From positions 1-64,000 of the forward strand of contig CAVOKW010000012.1 in NCBI GenBank assembly GCA_963696585.1: a stretch of 64,000 nucleotides of DNA, given 5' to 3'. Under the pieces are notes generated by a model, which was not told the origin of the DNA, did no database searches, and saw nothing but the letters and a program-made list of their open reading frames with translations. Of this stretch, positions 40,734-49,581 are shown piece after piece (the stretch's first letter is position 1; each line of letters opens with the position of its first letter). The stretch comes from Parvibaculum sp963696585. Lineage in GTDB: Bacteria > Pseudomonadota > Alphaproteobacteria > Parvibaculales > Parvibaculaceae. Both the position numbers and the translations under genes were made by a program.

Positions 40734-42323
40734 ATGACCGAGGCATCCGCCGCCATTGGCAATCGCCGCACCTTTGCGATCATCTCGCATCCTGACGCTG
40801 GTAAAACGACGCTGACAGAAAACCTGCTGCTCATGGGCGGCGCCATTCGCATGGCCGGTCAGGTCAAGGCGCGTGGCGACAATCGGCGCGCGCGCTCGGA
40901 CTGGATGAAGATCGAACAGGAACGCGGCATTTCGGTGTCCTCCGCCGTGATGACATTTGAATATGAAGGCATCACCTGCAACCTGCTCGACACGCCGGGC
41001 CATGAAGATTTCAGCGAAGACACCTATCGCACCCTGACCGCCGCCGACAGCGCCATCATGGTGATCGACGCAGCCAAGGGCATCGAAACCCAGACCCTCA
41101 AACTCTTTGAAGTGTGTCGCCTGCGTGATGTGCCGATCATCACCTTCATCAACAAGATCGACCGCGATGGGCGCGATCCTTACGAGCTGATGGACGAGAT
41201 TGCCTCCAAGCTCGCGCTCGACACCGCGCCCATGGTCTGGCCCGCCGGCATGGGGGGCCTGTTGCGCGGCATTTTTGATCCGTTCAATGATCGTTTCATC
41301 CCCTATGAAAAGCCGGGCGGCGAAAAGCACGAGGGCGAACCGCCGAGCCTGACAGGCGACGCCATCAACGAATATATGAGTGCGGGCGAGCTCGCCGCCT
41401 TCCGCGATGAGATGGAACTGGCGCGCGGCGGATCGCCCGAGTTTGATCTCGAAAGCTATCGCGCCGGTCATCTGACGCCGGTCTATTTTGGCAGCGCGCT
41501 GCGTCGTCTCGGTGTGCGCGAATTGTTGCAGGCTGTTGTGAAGTTTGCGCCGCCACCGCGTCCCCAGCCATCCTCCCTGCGCATCGTCGAGCCGACCGAG
41601 CCGAAAGTGTCGGGTTTCGTTTTCAAGGTGCAGGCGAATATGGACGCCAACCACCGCGACCGCATCGCCTTCATGCGTATCTGTTCGGGCAAGTTCAAGC
41701 GCGGTATGCGGCTGCGGCTGTCATCCAGCGGCAAGACCATCGGCGTGCATAACCCGATCCTGTTTTTTGCGCAGGACCGCGAACTCGTCGATGAAGCCTG
41801 GCCGGGCGACATTATCGGCATTCCCAATCACGGCACGATCCGCGTCGGCGACACGCTGACCGAGGGTGAAGAAATGACCTTCACCGGCATTCCGAACTTC
41901 GCGCCGGAAATCCTGCAACGCGTACGGCTCGATGATCCGATGAAAGCCAAGCATATGCGCCGCGCGCTTGAAAGCCTCGCCGAGGAAGGTGTGACGCAGG
42001 TCTTCCGTCCTGAAATCGGCGCGAGCTGGATTGTCGGCGTTGTCGGACGCCTGCAGCTTGAAGTGCTCGCCGCCCGCATCGATGCCGAATATGACATCAA
42101 GGTGAGTTTTGAAAACGCGCCTTTTGAAACCGCTCGCTGGGTCGAGGCAGAAGACCCGCTGGAGCTTCGCAGGTTCATGGACGCCCATCGCGGCAATATG
42201 GCGACCGATCGCGATGACGCCCCCGTGTTCCTGGCCAAGAGCAACTGGGAACTGGGCTACACGGCGGAAAAATGGCCCAGGGTTCGCTTCACAGCGACCC
42301 GCGAACGCAAGGCCGCCGCCTAA
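40734..42323 (+). CDS. prfC: Peptide chain release factor 3
   Basis: The 529-residue translational GTPase removes RF1/RF2 from the ribosome after termination. G1 is SHPDAGKTTLTE, switch II DTPGHEDFSEDTYRTL, G4 FINKIDRDGRDP, and domain II includes SGFVFKVQANMDANHRDRIAF. The C-terminal domain ends in SNWELGYTAEKWPRVRF. Length and motifs agree with RF3 rather than EF-G. AGGAGAG upstream of ATG 40734. It is followed closely by a mechanosensitive channel gene on the same strand. Confidence 0.96.
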   Translation: MTEASAAIGNRRTFAIISHPDAGKTTLTENLLLMGGAIRMAGQVKARGDNRRARSDWMKIEQERGISVSSAVMTFEYEGITCNLLDTPGHEDFSEDTYRTLTAADSAIMVIDAAKGIETQTLKLFEVCRLRDVPIITFINKIDRDGRDPYELMDEIASKLALDTAPMVWPAGMGGLLRGIFDPFNDRFIPYEKPGGEKHEGEPPSLTGDAINEYMSAGELAAFRDEMELARGGSPEFDLESYRAGHLTPVYFGSALRRLGVRELLQAVVKFAPPPRPQPSSLRIVEPTEPKVSGFVFKVQANMDANHRDRIAFMRICSGKFKRGMRLRLSSSGKTIGVHNPILFFAQDRELVDEAWPGDIIGIPNHGTIRVGDTLTEGEEMTFTGIPNFAPEILQRVRLDDPMKAKHMRRALESLAEEGVTQVFRPEIGASWIVGVVGRLQLEVLAARIDAEYDIKVSFENAPFETARWVEAEDPLELRRFMDAHRGNMATDRDDAPVFLAKSNWELGYTAEKWPRVRFTATRERKAAA

Positions 42324-42338
42324 GGAGGACGACAACAT

Positions 42339-43466
42339 ATGGATATGACGATCACAGGCTTCCACCAATTCTGGGCCATGGTCTTGAGCGTCTGGCACAC
42401 CGGCGTTTTTGGCCGTGACATTGGCGACATCATCGTTGCCTTGCTTATCTTCGGTGCCTTCTACGTCCTGCGATCCCTCTGCACGCGGCTCGTGCTTTTC
42501 GTGTTTGCGCGCTGGGCCCAAAAAGGCGCGCTGCATATCAATGGCGGCTTCAGAGATGCCGTCGCCAGCCCCTTGAAGTTTCTGTTTTTCATCCTGGGCT
42601 TTTTCTTCGCCACCCGATATCTGGGCTTTGAAGGCCTGTCCGCGACCATTGTCGACAATATCAGCCGCTCGCTGATCGCCATTGCGATTTTCTGGACGCT
42701 TTACAACGCCGTCGATCCGTTCGGGACGATCTTCCGCCGCCTCGATCACATGCTGACGCAGGAAATCATTGATTGGCTGATCACCGGCGCCAAGGTGGCC
42801 GTGGCGCTGGTCGGTGGCGCAACGGTGTTGCAGATTTGGGGCATAGAGGTCGCGCCGATCATCGCGGGTCTCGGTCTCTTCGGTGTCGCCGTTGCGCTCG
42901 GCGCACAGGACCTGTTCAAGAACCTCATCGGTGGATTGTCGGTGCTTATCGAACGTCGCTTTCGTATTGGCGACTGGATCAATGTCGAAGGCGTGGTCGA
43001 AGGCACGGTGGAGCGTATAGGTTTCCGCTCGACCCTGATCCGCCGCTTCGACAAGGCGCCGGTCTATGTGCCAAACCAGAAATTGTCCGACAATGCCGTG
43101 ATCAATTTCACCGCCATGACATTCCGGCGCATCTCATGGGTGATCGGCATTGAATATCGCGCGACACATGATCAGTTGCGCATGATCCGCGACGGCATCG
43201 ATGCCTACATTGCGGGCAATCCAGCCTTCGTGTCACCAGAGAAAGCCTCGCGCACGGTGCGCATCGACAGTTTTGGCGCCTCCGCCATCGACATCGTCGT
43301 GATCTGCTTCACCCATGCGACCGATTATGCCGGATGGATGGAAGTGAAGGAGGCGCTCGCTTTCGAAATCAAAAAGATTGTCGAAAACGCAGGCACAGGC
43401 TTCGCCTTTCCGAGCCAGTCGCTCTATGTTGAAAGCCTGCCAGTCAGCAAGGAAGACCGCGTCTAA
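42339..43466 (+). CDS. MscS-family mechanosensitive ion channel
   Basis: The 375-residue protein has four or five membrane helices in the first 190 residues and the MscS pore helix signature IIAGLGLFGVAVALGAQDLFKNLIGG (the Gly/Ala-rich TM3), then the beta domain ERRFRIGDWINVEGVVEGTVERIGFRSTLIR in pieces and VYVPNQKLSDNAVINF. Such channels open on hypo-osmotic shock to release solutes. AAGGAGGACG overlaps the end of prfC, so the two are probably co-transcribed. Confidence 0.92.
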   Translation: MDMTITGFHQFWAMVLSVWHTGVFGRDIGDIIVALLIFGAFYVLRSLCTRLVLFVFARWAQKGALHINGGFRDAVASPLKFLFFILGFFFATRYLGFEGLSATIVDNISRSLIAIAIFWTLYNAVDPFGTIFRRLDHMLTQEIIDWLITGAKVAVALVGGATVLQIWGIEVAPIIAGLGLFGVAVALGAQDLFKNLIGGLSVLIERRFRIGDWINVEGVVEGTVERIGFRSTLIRRFDKAPVYVPNQKLSDNAVINFTAMTFRRISWVIGIEYRATHDQLRMIRDGIDAYIAGNPAFVSPEKASRTVRIDSFGASAIDIVVICFTHATDYAGWMEVKEALAFEIKKIVENAGTGFAFPSQSLYVESLPVSKEDRV

Positions 43467-43492
43467 AACAAGACCGGCAAAGGGGGGGGGTC

Positions 43493-44776
43493 GTGAAGGT
43501 TCTGGTTCTCGGCGCAGGCATAATTGGTGTGACCACGGCGCATGATCTCGCCGAGGCGGGCCATGAGGTGACGCTGATCGAGCGACGCGAGGGCGCGGCG
43601 CTGGAAACGAGCCGCGCCAATGGCGGGCAACTCTCCGCCTGCGAAGTGGCCCCCTGGGCCGGCCCCGAAGTGCCAGGGCTGGTGTTGAAATGGCTGGGAC
43701 GTGCGGATGCGCCGTTCAAGCTCAGCCTCAAACTTGATCCCGATCAATGGCGCTTCCTCTGGCGCTTCCTGCTGCGCTGCCGGACCTCGGCCCGGCTCGA
43801 ACGGATCGGGCCAAATCTCGAACTTGCCCTTGCCACCCGCCAGCGCATGAGCGAGATCGAAGCGGCCTGCGCGGCGGAAGGCCACCCCATCTCATACGAC
43901 CGCAAATCAGCGGGCATTCTGCGCCTCTTTCATCACGCGGCTGAATGGCGCGAAGCGGCCAGCCTGATCGAGCGCATGGCGCAGGGCGGTGTCGCGCAAA
44001 GCCTGCTCGACCCGGCGCAATGCGTGGCCTGCGAACCGGCACTGGCTTCTGCCTTTCAACGCGGCGAAATCATTGGCGGCATTTTTTCGCCCGATGATGG
44101 CAGCGGCGATGCAGCGTTGTTCACGCAAGCGCTGGTGCAGCGGGCGCAACGACTGGGCGTAACCTTCCTCAGTGGTGTCACCGTCGTCGGGTTTGAGAAA
44201 CAGGCAGACCGCGTGCATGGCGTCATCACCTCGCACGGGCTCCATACGGCCGATGCCGTGGTCATTGCCGCAGGCGTCGGTTCGGCAGCCCTTGCCCGCA
44301 AACTCGGCTTCTATCTGCCGGTCTATCCGCTCAAGGGTTATTCAGTGACGGTGCCGCTGGAAGCAACGGCTGAAGCGATGCCCCATGTCAGCATCACGGA
44401 TGAAGCACGCAAGGTCGTCATCAGCCGTCTGGGCAATCGGTTGCGCGCGGCAGGCAAGGCCGAAATTGCCGGCTATGACCTGACGCTCGACCCGGCGCGC
44501 GCCCGGTCCGTCTTTCAGGCGGTGGAAAGCCTCATGCCCCAGATCGGCCCGCAGGCAGCCCGCGCCGATTATTGGTGCGGGTTGCGTCCGATGAGCCCGG
44601 ATGGCAGCCCGATCATCGGCGCCGCGCCCGGCCTTTCGAATCTTTATTTCAACACTGGCCACGGCTCGCTCGGCTGGACGCTTGGCGCAGGCAGCGCCAT
44701 GGCTTTGACCGATCTGATCTCGGCCAAAACGCCGCAATCAGAATCAAGTCCTTTCCACCTATCAAGGTTTCTCTGA
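43493..44776 (+). CDS. dadA: D-amino acid dehydrogenase (DadA-like FAD oxidoreductase)
   Basis: The 427-residue flavoprotein begins with the FAD Rossmann motif VLVLGAGIIGVTTAHDLAEAGHEVTLIE in pieces (GAGIIG) and has the DAO-family features ANGGQLSACEVAPWAGPEV, FSPDDGSGDAALFTQAL, and the C-terminal GLRPMSPDGSPIIGAAP then NTGHGSLGWTLGAGSA. This matches the small subunit of D-amino acid dehydrogenase, which oxidises D-alanine and related compounds and passes electrons to the quinone pool. It starts at GTG 43493 with a G-rich ribosome site. No alanine racemase gene is adjacent. Confidence 0.9.
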   Translation: MKVLVLGAGIIGVTTAHDLAEAGHEVTLIERREGAALETSRANGGQLSACEVAPWAGPEVPGLVLKWLGRADAPFKLSLKLDPDQWRFLWRFLLRCRTSARLERIGPNLELALATRQRMSEIEAACAAEGHPISYDRKSAGILRLFHHAAEWREAASLIERMAQGGVAQSLLDPAQCVACEPALASAFQRGEIIGGIFSPDDGSGDAALFTQALVQRAQRLGVTFLSGVTVVGFEKQADRVHGVITSHGLHTADAVVIAAGVGSAALARKLGFYLPVYPLKGYSVTVPLEATAEAMPHVSITDEARKVVISRLGNRLRAAGKAEIAGYDLTLDPARARSVFQAVESLMPQIGPQAARADYWCGLRPMSPDGSPIIGAAPGLSNLYFNTGHGSLGWTLGAGSAMALTDLISAKTPQSESSPFHLSRFL

Positions 44777-44823
44777 TTTCACGGCATAATGCTGGAAAAT
44801 ATGCCGCGTCGCATAATTATTAC

Positions 44824-44852
44824 TTGACGAATTAGTAGGGCTTCTCTATCTC
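44824..44852 (+). promoter_or_regulatory. Sigma-70-type promoter of the phasin gene
   Basis: TTGACG (44824-44829) and TATCTC (44847-44852) are separated by 17 bases, the ideal spacing. The sequence TTGCAGTGCA just downstream resembles the TGC-N-GCA sites of PhaR repressors that control phasin genes. The phasin start codon lies about 80 bases on. Confidence 0.6.
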
Positions 44853-44933
44853 ATATTGCAGTGCACAATGCCGGTTGCGTTGGTACCGGCGATACGCCCC
44901 GCCTGGGCGACACATGCCAGAGGAAGAGAACCG

Positions 44934-45251
44934 ATGACCGAGATCCCGAAGAAAGCCCCCAAGGCCACCGCGCCTGCCGACAAGAACCCCCTCGAAACCG
45001 CGTCGTCCATCATGACTGATCTGGCGCGCACCAATTTTGAAGAAAGCGTTGAGACCGTCAAGGCCGTGATGGCCTCGAAGGATCTGAAGTCCGCTTTCGA
45101 ACTCCAGAACGAGCTGTTCCGCACCACCCTGAAGCGCAACATGGACGCGGCCCGCGAAATCAACGAGCTGACGGTTTCTGCCATGAAGGAAGCCATGGGT
45201 CCGCTCGCTGAAAAATTCACGGAAGCCTTCGACAAGATGAAAGCGGCCTGA
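44934..45251 (+). CDS. Phasin family protein
   Basis: A short, helical 105-residue phasin: ENPLETASSIMTDLARTNFEESVETVKAVMASK-like segments and LFRTTLKRNMDAAREINELTVSAMKEAM give the amphipathic helices that coat polyhydroxyalkanoate granules. AGAGGAAGAG is upstream of ATG 44934. It has its own promoter and a strong terminator, so it is a single-gene unit, as expected of an abundant protein. The MaoC hydratase at 19.5 kb could supply precursors. Confidence 0.88.
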   Translation: MTEIPKKAPKATAPADKNPLETASSIMTDLARTNFEESVETVKAVMASKDLKSAFELQNELFRTTLKRNMDAAREINELTVSAMKEAMGPLAEKFTEAFDKMKAA

Positions 45252-45310
45252 AGCACGCTTCATCCGAACGACCTCAGTGCTGTTGTGTATGCGTTGAGTA
45301 TCAGTTGCGT

Positions 45311-45341
45311 AAGCCCGGTCTCCAGTCGAGACCGGGCTTTT
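45311..45341 (+). terminator. Rho-independent terminator of the phasin gene
   Basis: AAGCCCGGTCT pairs with AGACCGGGCTT across a seven-base loop, followed by a short T-run. It lies 60 bases after the phasin stop and separates it from the convergent sulfite reductase operon. Confidence 0.92.
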
Positions 45342-45346
45342 ATATG

Positions 45347-45838
45347 TCAGCCGCGTTTATGGCGCAGGGTAAAGACGCTGACGCTGCCATCGCCACCAGG
45401 CTGATAGGCATGGGTGAAGCTGCCCGCGCAGGCCTTGTAGATCGCGGGCGTGATATTGTCGGCAACTTCCAGCGCATCAAAGCCGACACGCAACATGTAC
45501 TGGAACTGGTCGCGCAGCACGGCGCCAACGGCGCGCACCTCGCCCTTATAGCCATAGCGATCACGCAGCAGACGCGCATAGGAATAGGCCCGGCCATTGC
45601 GATAGACGGGAAACTCCAGCGCCACGACGGCGAGCTTGTCGAGATCATCGGCAATCAGCGCCGGTTCCTGACCGCTTTTCAGACGCACGCCCAGCGGCGT
45701 ATTGCGCGCGGTCAGCGTGTCACGCTCCGCCTGCCAGCGTTCCAGCGACACGATGACGCCACCCTCGGGCAGTGCCGCCTCGTCAGCCACGGTGGTAAAT
45801 GAATCCGTGATGAACTCGCCCTTCTTAATGAGTGGCAT
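45347..45838 (-). CDS. DUF934 protein, sulfite assimilation accessory
   Basis: The 163-residue protein matches DUF934: LPEGGVIVSLERWQAERDTL, then FPVYRNGRAYSYARLLRDRYGYKGEVRAVG in pieces and DQFQYMLRVGFDALEV. This family is always coupled to sulfite reductase or PAPS reductase genes and is thought to help electron transfer or assembly. Its start (ATG 45838, with AAGGAG upstream) overlaps the end of cysI by 14 bases. The cysH gene that usually follows is missing here; the phasin terminator lies next. Confidence 0.88.
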   Translation of the reverse strand: MPLIKKGEFITDSFTTVADEAALPEGGVIVSLERWQAERDTLTARNTPLGVRLKSGQEPALIADDLDKLAVVALEFPVYRNGRAYSYARLLRDRYGYKGEVRAVGAVLRDQFQYMLRVGFDALEVADNITPAIYKACAGSFTHAYQPGGDGSVSVFTLRHKRG

Positions 45839-47483
45839 AAAGCGTCTCCTTGAACGGCTCGACGCCGACACGACGATAAGTATCGATGAAGCGCTCACCA
45901 TCCTTGCGAATGTCGAGATAGGTTTCGACAATGGTTTCGACGGCATCGACTATCTCGCCTTCGGTGAAGGCCGGGCCGACAATATCGCCAACAGCGGTTT
46001 TCTGGTCCGCCGCGCCACCAATCGTCACCTGATAATATTCAACGCCTTTTTTATCGACGCCGAGAATGCCGATATGGCCGACATGGTGATGGCCGCAGGC
46101 ATTGATGCAGCCTGACGTGTTGATCTTGAGTTCGCCGATATGGTGCTGGCGTTCGAGATCCTGAAAGCGTTCGGAAATGCGCTGCGCAATCGGGATCGAG
46201 CGGGCGTTCGCCAGCGCGCAATAATCCAGACCGGGGCAGGCGATCTGATCCGTGATGAGGCCGATATTGGCGGTGCCCAGACCATTGGCTTCGAGCGCCT
46301 GATAAAGCGCATGCAGATCCTTCTGGCGCACATAGGCAAGCGTCAGGTTTTGCTCATGCGTGACGCGGATTTCGCCCATGCTGAACATGTCGGCAAGATC
46401 GGCGACAACATCCATCTGGTCGCTGGAGCAATCACCCGGCGTGCCGCCAATCGGCTTCAGCGAGATATTGACGATGGCATAGCCCGGCACGCGATGGGCC
46501 GCGAGATTGGCGCGGGCCCAATCGGCAAAACCCTTGTCAGCCGCCTTGGCCGCTTCAAACTCTGGCGAGACAGCAGGCAGCGTTTCATAAGCCGGGGCGG
46601 CGAAATAGGATTCAATGCGCGCGATTTCCTCGACGGGCAGGACGAGATGGCCTGCCTTCCTGACTTCGGCGAACTCGGCATCGACCTGCCGACGCATGTC
46701 TTCCGCGCCGATTTCATGGACGAGTATCTTGATGCGCGACTTGTACATGTTGTCGCGGCGGCCATGCATGTTGTAAACGCGCATGACGCTTTCGAGATAG
46801 GCGAGCAGGTCAACCTTCGGCACGAAGTCGATAAGCTTCTTGCCGATCATCGGCGTGCGGCCAAGACCCCCGCCGACATAGATTTCATAGCCGATTTCGC
46901 CCGCGTCATTGCGCACGACCTGAATGCCGATGTCATGCACGCGAATGGCGGCGCGGTCATCCGGCGTTGCGCAGACGGCAATCTTGAACTTGCGCGGCAG
47001 ATAGGAAAACTCCGGGTGGAAGGTGGACCACTGGCGGATGATTTCCGAAACGATGCGCGGATCTTCAATCTCATCGGCCGCCACACCGGCATATTGATCC
47101 GAGGTGACATTGCGGATGCAATTCCCCGAGGTCTGGATGGCATGCATCTCGACCGAGGCAAGCTCGGCGAGCAGGTCAGGCACGTCCTTGAGCTTGGGCC
47201 AGTTATATTGAAGGTTCTGGCGCGTCGTGAAATGGCCATAGCCCTTGTCATAGGTGCGGCCGATTTCGGCGAGCTTGTGGAGCTGGCGCGACGACAGCGT
47301 GCCGTAAGGAATGGCGACACGCAGCATATAGGCATGGAGCTGCAAATAGAGACCGTTCATCAGGCGCAATGGCTTGAACTCATCTTCGCTGAGTTCGCCA
47401 GTGAGACGACGGCTCACCTGATCGCGGAACTGCGCGACACGCTCATTGACCAACTGATGGTCGAATTCGTCATAACGATACAT
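45825..47483 (-). CDS. cysI: Sulfite reductase, hemoprotein (nitrite/sulfite reductase family)
   Basis: The 552-residue enzyme reduces sulfite to sulfide with siroheme and a 4Fe-4S cluster. The two ferredoxin-like repeats and the cluster ligands are visible: IACPGLDYCALANARS and INTSGCINACGHHHVGHIG with the Cys-x3-Cys pattern; YDKGYGHFTTRQNLQYNW and IQTSGNCIRNVTSD lie earlier. Central gene of a DUF2849-cysI-DUF934 operon, the Rhizobiales assimilatory pattern. A nitrite reductase of the same family is the alternative; the operon context favours sulfite. Confidence 0.92.
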   Translation of the reverse strand: MYRYDEFDHQLVNERVAQFRDQVSRRLTGELSEDEFKPLRLMNGLYLQLHAYMLRVAIPYGTLSSRQLHKLAEIGRTYDKGYGHFTTRQNLQYNWPKLKDVPDLLAELASVEMHAIQTSGNCIRNVTSDQYAGVAADEIEDPRIVSEIIRQWSTFHPEFSYLPRKFKIAVCATPDDRAAIRVHDIGIQVVRNDAGEIGYEIYVGGGLGRTPMIGKKLIDFVPKVDLLAYLESVMRVYNMHGRRDNMYKSRIKILVHEIGAEDMRRQVDAEFAEVRKAGHLVLPVEEIARIESYFAAPAYETLPAVSPEFEAAKAADKGFADWARANLAAHRVPGYAIVNISLKPIGGTPGDCSSDQMDVVADLADMFSMGEIRVTHEQNLTLAYVRQKDLHALYQALEANGLGTANIGLITDQIACPGLDYCALANARSIPIAQRISERFQDLERQHHIGELKINTSGCINACGHHHVGHIGILGVDKKGVEYYQVTIGGAADQKTAVGDIVGPAFTEGEIVDAVETIVETYLDIRKDGERFIDTYRRVGVEPFKETLYATH

Positions 47484-47509
47484 GGATCACCTTTGCGCTT
47501 TGGCGCGAA

Positions 47510-47833
47510 TTAGCCGAGTTCAGCCTGCTTGCCAAGATCAAGCCGCACGGTCGGACCGGCCTGACGGATCTGCTCGCGGACGCTGGAGGCCACAAGACCC
47601 TTTTCGCCCGGCTCGACTTCAAAGAGATAGGTATCAATCACCACATTATTCGCCACGAAGGGCTGCGCCCGGGCGAGCAGGGCCTCGCCCGCTTCCTTGC
47701 CCTCGGCCACTTCGGCATCCTGCAACGATTCCGACCAGCGATTATCCCGGGTCAGATAAACGACAAGACCCTCGACGAGCAGGCTGGCGGTGACGGCCTG
47801 AAACTGGGCGCCCTTGCGCGAATGCTGGGCCAT
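47510..47833 (-). CDS. DUF2849 protein of the sulfite reductase operon
   Basis: A 107-residue soluble protein matching DUF2849: TASLLVEGLVVYLTRDNRWSESLQDAEVA and ARAQPFVANNVVIDTYLFEVE. In alphaproteobacteria it precedes cysI and usually follows cysG. GAGAGGAAGG before ATG 47833 sets the start. The cysG gene (siroheme synthase) is not present upstream. Confidence 0.85.
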   Translation of the reverse strand: MAQHSRKGAQFQAVTASLLVEGLVVYLTRDNRWSESLQDAEVAEGKEAGEALLARAQPFVANNVVIDTYLFEVEPGEKGLVASSVREQIRQAGPTVRLDLGKQAELG

Positions 47834-47953
47834 GAGGGCCTTCCTCTCGTAATTCCGGCAACAGATGGAGGACCGGCCCCGCCGATCCTGAACCTGGCCG
47901 TAAGATGGTATTTTCGGCAAACATCGTCAATAGAAGTGTAGATATTTATAATT

Positions 47954-47977
47954 CACATGAAAACACGTGGAAATGTG
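47954..47977. promoter_or_regulatory. Dyad CACAT-N14-ATGTG upstream of the sulfite reductase operon
   Basis: CACAT (47954-47958) and ATGTG (47973-47977) flank an AT-rich core that includes CACGTG. It lies 120 bases upstream of the DUF2849 start in the promoter region. A regulator of sulfur assimilation could bind here. The evidence is the symmetry and position only. Confidence 0.3.
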
Positions 47978-48015
47978 TGGTTAGCCGATGTCCTGTCTTG
48001 CCGCTTAGGGTTTAA

Positions 48016-48044
48016 TTGACTTTTAAGAGGCGTCTACCTATCTT
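48016..48044 (+). promoter_or_regulatory. Consensus promoter of the small-RNA candidate
   Basis: TTGACT (48016-48021) and TATCTT (48039-48044) are separated by exactly 17 bases, ahead of a structured non-coding stretch with a strong terminator. No start codon with a ribosome site follows. Confidence 0.7.
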
Positions 48045-48050
48045 GCTCAA

Positions 48051-48225
48051 TGAGGCGACTGATCGGTTGAGGTAGAAATGCCAACAGCGCTTCCCCGCCG
48101 GGTTCGCCCGGTCAACGCGTGAGCGGGATAGGCAGAGTCGGCACAGGCAATAATGTCCCGGTGCAGGCAAGGTCGAAGTGGACACCGAGTGATTTTTGGG
48201 CACCTGCGGGTGCCCATTTTCTTTT
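48051..48225 (+). ncRNA. Candidate small RNA (about 175 nt) with own promoter and terminator
   Basis: Between a near-consensus promoter and an intrinsic terminator (GGGCACC 48198-48204 with GGTGCCC 48209-48215, then ATTTTCTTTT) lies a stretch without a credible reading frame. It can fold well: CCGGG-TTCG-CCCGG is a stem with a UUCG tetraloop, enclosed by CCCCGC/GCGGG and by TGCC/GGCA; a second arm is GCAC/GTGC. The size would fit 6S RNA, and its position next to housekeeping genes would allow that, but I cannot match it to a known family by eye. It ends 10 bases before the convergent gene. Confidence 0.6.
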
Positions 48226-48234
48226 CGGCGGCTT

Positions 48235-48771
48235 CTACCTGGCGGCAAAACGCACAGGCTCTCCCCTGTAAGTCTTGAGCGCGAGCAGGGCAAATCTGAT
48301 CGTTCCGGGACGCTTGCGCTTCAGAGCTCCGCCCATGGCAGGGTAAGCACTTTCCACAAACAACTCCAGATGCTGTTTGGCAGATTTATCGGCACGTTTC
48401 AGATGAAAAAACAGCCTGTATTCCTGATCGGGAAGTTCGGCAACTGCGGAAAAATACATATAGTTTCGTTTTTCCGGTGTTTGGTGAACTTTGAGATCGG
48501 GCAACCTGCGGACGATCTCAGGGAGATTCTTTGAGAGATCGTAACGTATGCGGCTAAAGGCTCTTCGATTTTTGTGATCTGCCATAACGAGGTCGGGTTC
48601 ATGTCGTGCTTCATCAAATGCTTCCGTGAAGCAATGATTGCTGAAGCGTGTATTGACCAGCAAAGTCTTGATATCCCCATCGGGGACATCGCATGAAAAG
48701 ACAAATGGGTCGAGATGCTGGAATTCGATTTCAGCACCATGCAGATGAAATGCATCCCAGTATTCTGACAT
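48235..48771 (-). CDS. Protein of unknown function at the end of the ABC operon
   Basis: A protein of about 178 residues, beta-rich and basic at the end (DPFVFSCDVPDGDIKTLLVNTRF, HKNRRAFSRIRYDLSKNLPEIVRR, YRLFFHLKRADKSAKQHLELFVESAYP in pieces). Codon use and lower G+C differ from its neighbours. It starts 12 bases after the permease stop (ATG 48771; a GTG at 48777 is possible), so it is read from the importer transcript, yet it does not resemble a transport protein. The last segment resembles phage- or mobile-element-borne proteins of unknown role. No family is assigned. Confidence 0.6.
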   Translation of the reverse strand: MSEYWDAFHLHGAEIEFQHLDPFVFSCDVPDGDIKTLLVNTRFSNHCFTEAFDEARHEPDLVMADHKNRRAFSRIRYDLSKNLPEIVRRLPDLKVHQTPEKRNYMYFSAVAELPDQEYRLFFHLKRADKSAKQHLELFVESAYPAMGGALKRKRPGTIRFALLALKTYRGEPVRFAAR

Positions 48772-48783
48772 GCTCACCGGACG

Positions 48784-49581
48784 TCAGCTTTCCCGCTTGA
48801 TCGCGCTTTCATGCCAGCGGCGCAGGGCAAAATGCTCCAGCGCCGTCATGACAAAGAAGATCGCAATACCAAGCAGCGACAGCAAAAGCAGGGCGGCAAA
48901 CATCCTGGGAATGTCGAGTCGGTTGCCCGCTTCAATGATGCGCCAGGCAAGGCCGCTCGATGTGCCGGACCCGGCGACAAACTCGGCCACCACCGCGCCG
49001 ATCAGCGCCAGGCCGCCCGAGATTTTCATGCCGGCAAGCATATAGGGCAGCGCGCCGGGCAATTGCAGCTCGGTCAGAACCTGCCAGCGGCTCGCGCCAT
49101 AAAGCCGGAAGAGATCGCGCAGATTATGGTCCGCCGAGCGCAGGCCGAGCGTCGTGTTGGAGAGGATCGGGAAAAAGGCGACGATCCAGGCAAGGATCAA
49201 AAGCGCGAGCTGCGTGCGCTCGAACCCGACCCAGATGAGGATGAGGGGCGCAATGGAAACCACGGGTGTGACTTGCAGGATGATGGCATAGGGAAAGAGC
49301 GCCGTTTCGATGAGCCGGTTTTGCGAAAACAGGATGGCAAGGCCAACACCCCCGACGACCGCGAGCAGGAAGGCGGCAAGCGTGATCCTGAGCGTGACGA
49401 AAAGCGAGCCCATGAGCGAGCCGAAATTGGCGATGAGACTGTCGGCAATGAGGGAGGGCGCGGGCAGAATGAAACTTGGCACAGCATAGAGCCGCACCAG
49501 ACCTTCCCAGAGCAGCAGCACGCCAAGACCCACAGCAAGGGGGGCGACGATTTTCACGAGGCGCAATCGGGTATCGTTCAT
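48784..49581 (-). CDS. ABC transporter permease (NitT/TauT type)
   Basis: The 265-residue inner-membrane protein has six hydrophobic segments and the EAA motif of BPD permeases (LFRLYGASRWQVLTELQLPGALPYMLAGMKISGGLALIGAV in pieces; ELQLPGALPYMLAG is the core). It pairs with the ATPase upstream, whose stop it overlaps, and the binding protein further upstream: a complete importer operon (binding protein, ATPase, permease). Confidence 0.9.
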   Translation of the reverse strand: MNDTRLRLVKIVAPLAVGLGVLLLWEGLVRLYAVPSFILPAPSLIADSLIANFGSLMGSLFVTLRITLAAFLLAVVGGVGLAILFSQNRLIETALFPYAIILQVTPVVSIAPLILIWVGFERTQLALLILAWIVAFFPILSNTTLGLRSADHNLRDLFRLYGASRWQVLTELQLPGALPYMLAGMKISGGLALIGAVVAEFVAGSGTSSGLAWRIIEAGNRLDIPRMFAALLLLSLLGIAIFFVMTALEHFALRRWHESAIKRES

